Assembly (NCBI RefSeq): GCF_003097615.1 | Contig: NZ_QCZG01000018.1 | Coordinates: 324-64,323 of the forward strand | From: Pueribacillus theae | GTDB lineage: Bacteria > Bacillota > Bacilli > Bacillales > UBA6769 | DNA length: 64,000 nt | Direction: 5' to 3' | The notes under the pieces: model-generated | Databases searched by the model: none | The model's input: only the letters and a program-made list of their open reading frames with translations | Told to the model about the DNA's origin: nothing | Part shown: piece after piece, positions 62,137-64,000 of the stretch | Layout: each line of letters opens with the position of its first letter | Numbering within the stretch: the stretch's first letter is position 1 | Made by a program: the position numbers and the translations under genes

Positions 62137-63354
62137 TTATTTTTGTAGAACAGGGTTCTCTTTTAGCTCTTGTTTCGCAATCGCATTGCGATGGACCTCA
62201 TCCGGCCCGTCAGCAAGCCTTAATGTACGTAATCCGGCGTACATTTTCGCAAGCGGTGTATCTCCACTTACGCCAGCCGCTCCAAATGCCTGAATTGCAC
62301 GGTCAACCACTTTTAGTGCCATATTTGGAGCAATAACTTTGATCATGGCGATTTCTTTTTTCGCTACTTTATTTCCGACTGTATCCATCATATAAGCTGC
62401 TTTTAGTGTTAATAATCGGGCTTGTTCAATTTCCATTCTTGAATCGGCAATCCATTCGCGAATAACGCCTTGATCAGCAAGCAGTTTGCCAAATGTTGTC
62501 CGACTTTGAATCCGGTCAATCATCAATTCTAGTGCCCGTTCGGCTACACCGATCGTTCTCATGCAATGATGGATTCGACCAGGCCCTAAACGCCCTTGTG
62601 CAATTTCAAATCCTCTGCCCTCACCTAAAATAACATTTGAAACAGGCACCCTTACGTCTTTTAGTTCAACTTCCGCATGGCCATGAGGGGCATCATCATA
62701 GCCGAATACCGGTAAATAACGCTTAATCGTAATGCCCTCTGTGTCAAGCGGCACAAGAATTTGGGATTGTTGCTGATGTCGCGGTGCGTCTGGATTCGTT
62801 TTTCCCATAACAATCGCAATTTTGCAACGAGGATCCATTGCACCGGAAGACCACCATTTGCGGCCATTGATGACATATTCATCCCCATCTCTTACAATGC
62901 TTAATTGAATGTTCGTCGCATCCGATGAAGCAACGTCAGGCTCAGTCATTAAAAAGGCTGAACGTATTTCTCCATTAAGGAGCGGCATTAGCCATTTTTC
63001 CTTTTGCTCTTCTGTACCATAGCGGACAAGCACTTCCATATTTCCCGTATCAGGTGCGCTGCAGTTAAAGACTTCAGAACCAATTGGCGAGCGGCCCATA
63101 ATTTCTGCCAAAGGAGCATATTCCAAATTTGTTAACCCTGCTCCGTACTCACTTTCAGGCAAAAATAAATTCCACAAGCCAGCTTTTTTTGCCTTTTCTT
63201 TCAATTCTTCCATAATCGAAGGGACAATCCAGCGGCTTTCCCCTTCATTCAATTGATCTTGATACGTTTTTTCATTAGGATAGACATTCTCTTCCAAAAA
63301 CTCTGTCACTCGTTTTTGTAAATCTTTCACTTTGTCACTGTACTCAAAATACAT
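62137..63354 (-). CDS. Acyl-CoA dehydrogenase (ACAD10/11-like)
   Basis: FAD enzyme introducing the alpha,beta double bond into an acyl-CoA. 405 aa. Signatures are [18 protein letters not shown] (FAD/substrate site), [19 protein letters not shown], and the C-terminal [20 protein letters not shown], followed by [20 protein letters not shown]. This form ([10 protein letters not shown]) is characteristic of the ACAD10/11 branch, which in other organisms handles long or branched and 4-hydroxy acids. GGAGAGG is 7 bases before the ATG. First gene of the ACAD-SDR-VOC run; a perfect cre site lies 100 bases upstream. Confidence 0.93.
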   Translation of the reverse strand: MYFEYSDKVKDLQKRVTEFLEENVYPNEKTYQDQLNEGESRWIVPSIMEELKEKAKKAGLWNLFLPESEYGAGLTNLEYAPLAEIMGRSPIGSEVFNCSAPDTGNMEVLVRYGTEEQKEKWLMPLLNGEIRSAFLMTEPDVASSDATNIQLSIVRDGDEYVINGRKWWSSGAMDPRCKIAIVMGKTNPDAPRHQQQSQILVPLDTEGITIKRYLPVFGYDDAPHGHAEVELKDVRVPVSNVILGEGRGFEIAQGRLGPGRIHHCMRTIGVAERALELMIDRIQSRTTFGKLLADQGVIREWIADSRMEIEQARLLTLKAAYMMDTVGNKVAKKEIAMIKVIAPNMALKVVDRAIQAFGAAGVSGDTPLAKMYAGLRTLRLADGPDEVHRNAIAKQELKENPVLQK

Positions 63355-63455
63355 ATTTTTTCCTCTCCTTCATTTATTTTTAAACCGCCAGACCCAGAAT
63401 TACGCATTCCGGAACCATTTGGCACCTTATGGTATATATAAATAATACTATTAAA

Positions 63456-63469
63456 TGAAAACGTTATCA
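63456..63469 (+). promoter_or_regulatory. Perfect cre site upstream of the acyl-CoA dehydrogenase gene
   Basis: TGAAAACGTTATCA matches TGWAANCGNTNWCA at every defined position. It lies in the 207-bp gap between the TPP enzyme gene and the acyl-CoA dehydrogenase gene. The rest of this gap shows no gene and no convincing terminator. Confidence 0.65.
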
Positions 63470-63561
63470 ATTGAGTATTCCAAATTTTTTAAAAATGAAT
63501 TTTTAATGCTCGATACTAGACTGGGTTTCCTGCCACATACAGTTTTCAATTCTATAGGCAT

Positions 63562-64000
63562 TTAAACACTTTCAAGGCTCGTCATCGGAGGAAGTGGAGG
63601 AATGCAATTCGGATCGACTAACAAATCAATGACGACAGGGCCTTCTGTTGCAAAAGCCTCTTTAAGCGCTCCTTTGATTTCATTTGGCGATTCAACCCTA
63701 ATCCCTTTAACGCCACACGCTTCCGCAATCTTCGCATGATCGACAGCAGTTAAATCACAAGCATTCGTGCTTCTTCCCCATTTCGACTGTTCCGCGAGCT
63801 TTTGATAAGCTAAAATTTCATTATTAATAACGGCGATCACAACGTTTATCTCTTCACGTTTGCAAGTTTCCAGTTCACTCCATACGTGTGCGAACCCTCC
63901 GTCACCAGCGAGGCAAAAAACTTTTTTCTCAGGCTTTGCGATTTTTGCTCCCATTGCCATTGGCAATCCCCATCCTAAGCCGGCTATACCCCTTGGAAAG
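63562..64000 (-). CDS. TPP-dependent enzyme, acetolactate-synthase-like, C-terminal part (cut by the window edge)
   Basis: Only the last 146 codons are in view; the frame is open through base 64000. The TPP pyrophosphate-binding domain is clear: GLGWGLPMAMGAKIA, then the GDGGFAHVWSELET...NNEI motif that holds Mg-TPP, and the C-terminal VVIDLLVDP. The family includes acetolactate synthase, oxalyl-CoA decarboxylase, 2-hydroxyacyl-CoA lyase and benzoylformate decarboxylase. Its neighbours (acyl-CoA dehydrogenase, SDR, CoA ligases) make a catabolic member more likely than acetolactate synthase, but this is inference. Confidence 0.85.
   Translation of the reverse strand, partial: FPRGIAGLGWGLPMAMGAKIAKPEKKVFCLAGDGGFAHVWSELETCKREEINVVIAVINNEILAYQKLAEQSKWGRSTNACDLTAVDHAKIAEACGVKGIRVESPNEIKGALKEAFATEGPVVIDLLVDPNCIPPLPPMTSLESV

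Overview
The window is chromosomal DNA of a low-GC, endospore-forming member of the Bacillaceae. Spore and Bacillus-specific genes support this: an alpha/beta-type SASP gene (sspA), ytrH/ytrI behind a good sigma-E promoter, refZ, ezrA, and the DnaE-type polymerase. Many genes use TTG or GTG starts with strong AGGAGG-type ribosome sites. The order pyk-pfkA-accA-accD-ytsJ-dnaE-ytrHI-nrnA-ytpI-ytoI-ytkL ... argHG ... ytxK-tpx ... sppI-sppA-ytcI ... sspA-thiI-nifZ-ezrA-hisJ-refZ-rpsD follows the ytX arm of the Bacillus subtilis chromosome as I recall it, with several losses and insertions. The species cannot be fixed from the sequence alone.

Layout. 1-3.6 kb: a TRAP solute receptor with two intragenic CcpA (cre) sites, an IclR regulator, a hot-dog thioesterase, a possible small protein and a gamma-carbonic-anhydrase-like gene. 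3.6-24.6 kb: the conserved core, with lower glycolysis and malonyl-CoA synthesis, malic enzyme, DnaE, sporulation genes, nanoRNase, the CBS/DRTGG regulator YtoI, alanine dehydrogenase, a universal stress protein and argGH behind ARG-like boxes. 24.9-30.8 kb: an EcsC protein, YtxK, thiol peroxidase, SppA with its inhibitor SppI, and the acyl-CoA synthetase YtcI. 31.1-40.1 kb: an accessory operon inserted between ytcI and sspA. It holds a complete branched-chain-amino-acid-type ABC importer (LivG, H, M, K, F) interleaved with two acyl-CoA synthetases, driven by one strong sigma-A promoter with an inverted repeat over the -35 and a cre-like site at the start point. 40.2-47.6 kb: core again (sspA, thiI-nifZ, ezrA, hisJ, refZ, rpsD with a long structured leader). 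47.7-64 kb: accessory catabolic DNA with two more CoA ligases, a GPH-family symporter, an acyl-CoA carboxyltransferase without a biotin partner in view, an oligopeptide-type receptor, and an acyl-CoA dehydrogenase/SDR/VOC run next to a TPP enzyme cut by the right edge.

How it fits together. Five ANL-type CoA ligases, three solute receptors and beta-oxidation-type enzymes, five of the loci with cre-like sites, describe a carboxylate-scavenging lifestyle under catabolite control. The most system-like unit is the Liv/CoA-ligase operon (31055-40114), which I read as an import-and-activate module for an unknown carboxylic acid. Other items to follow up are a tnpB-less, highly folded IS200/IS605-end-like element beside dnaE, several dispersed intergenic repeats (one inside the rpsD leader), a VOC protein that lost two metal ligands, and small unrecognised genes at 2.8 kb and 49.3-49.7 kb.
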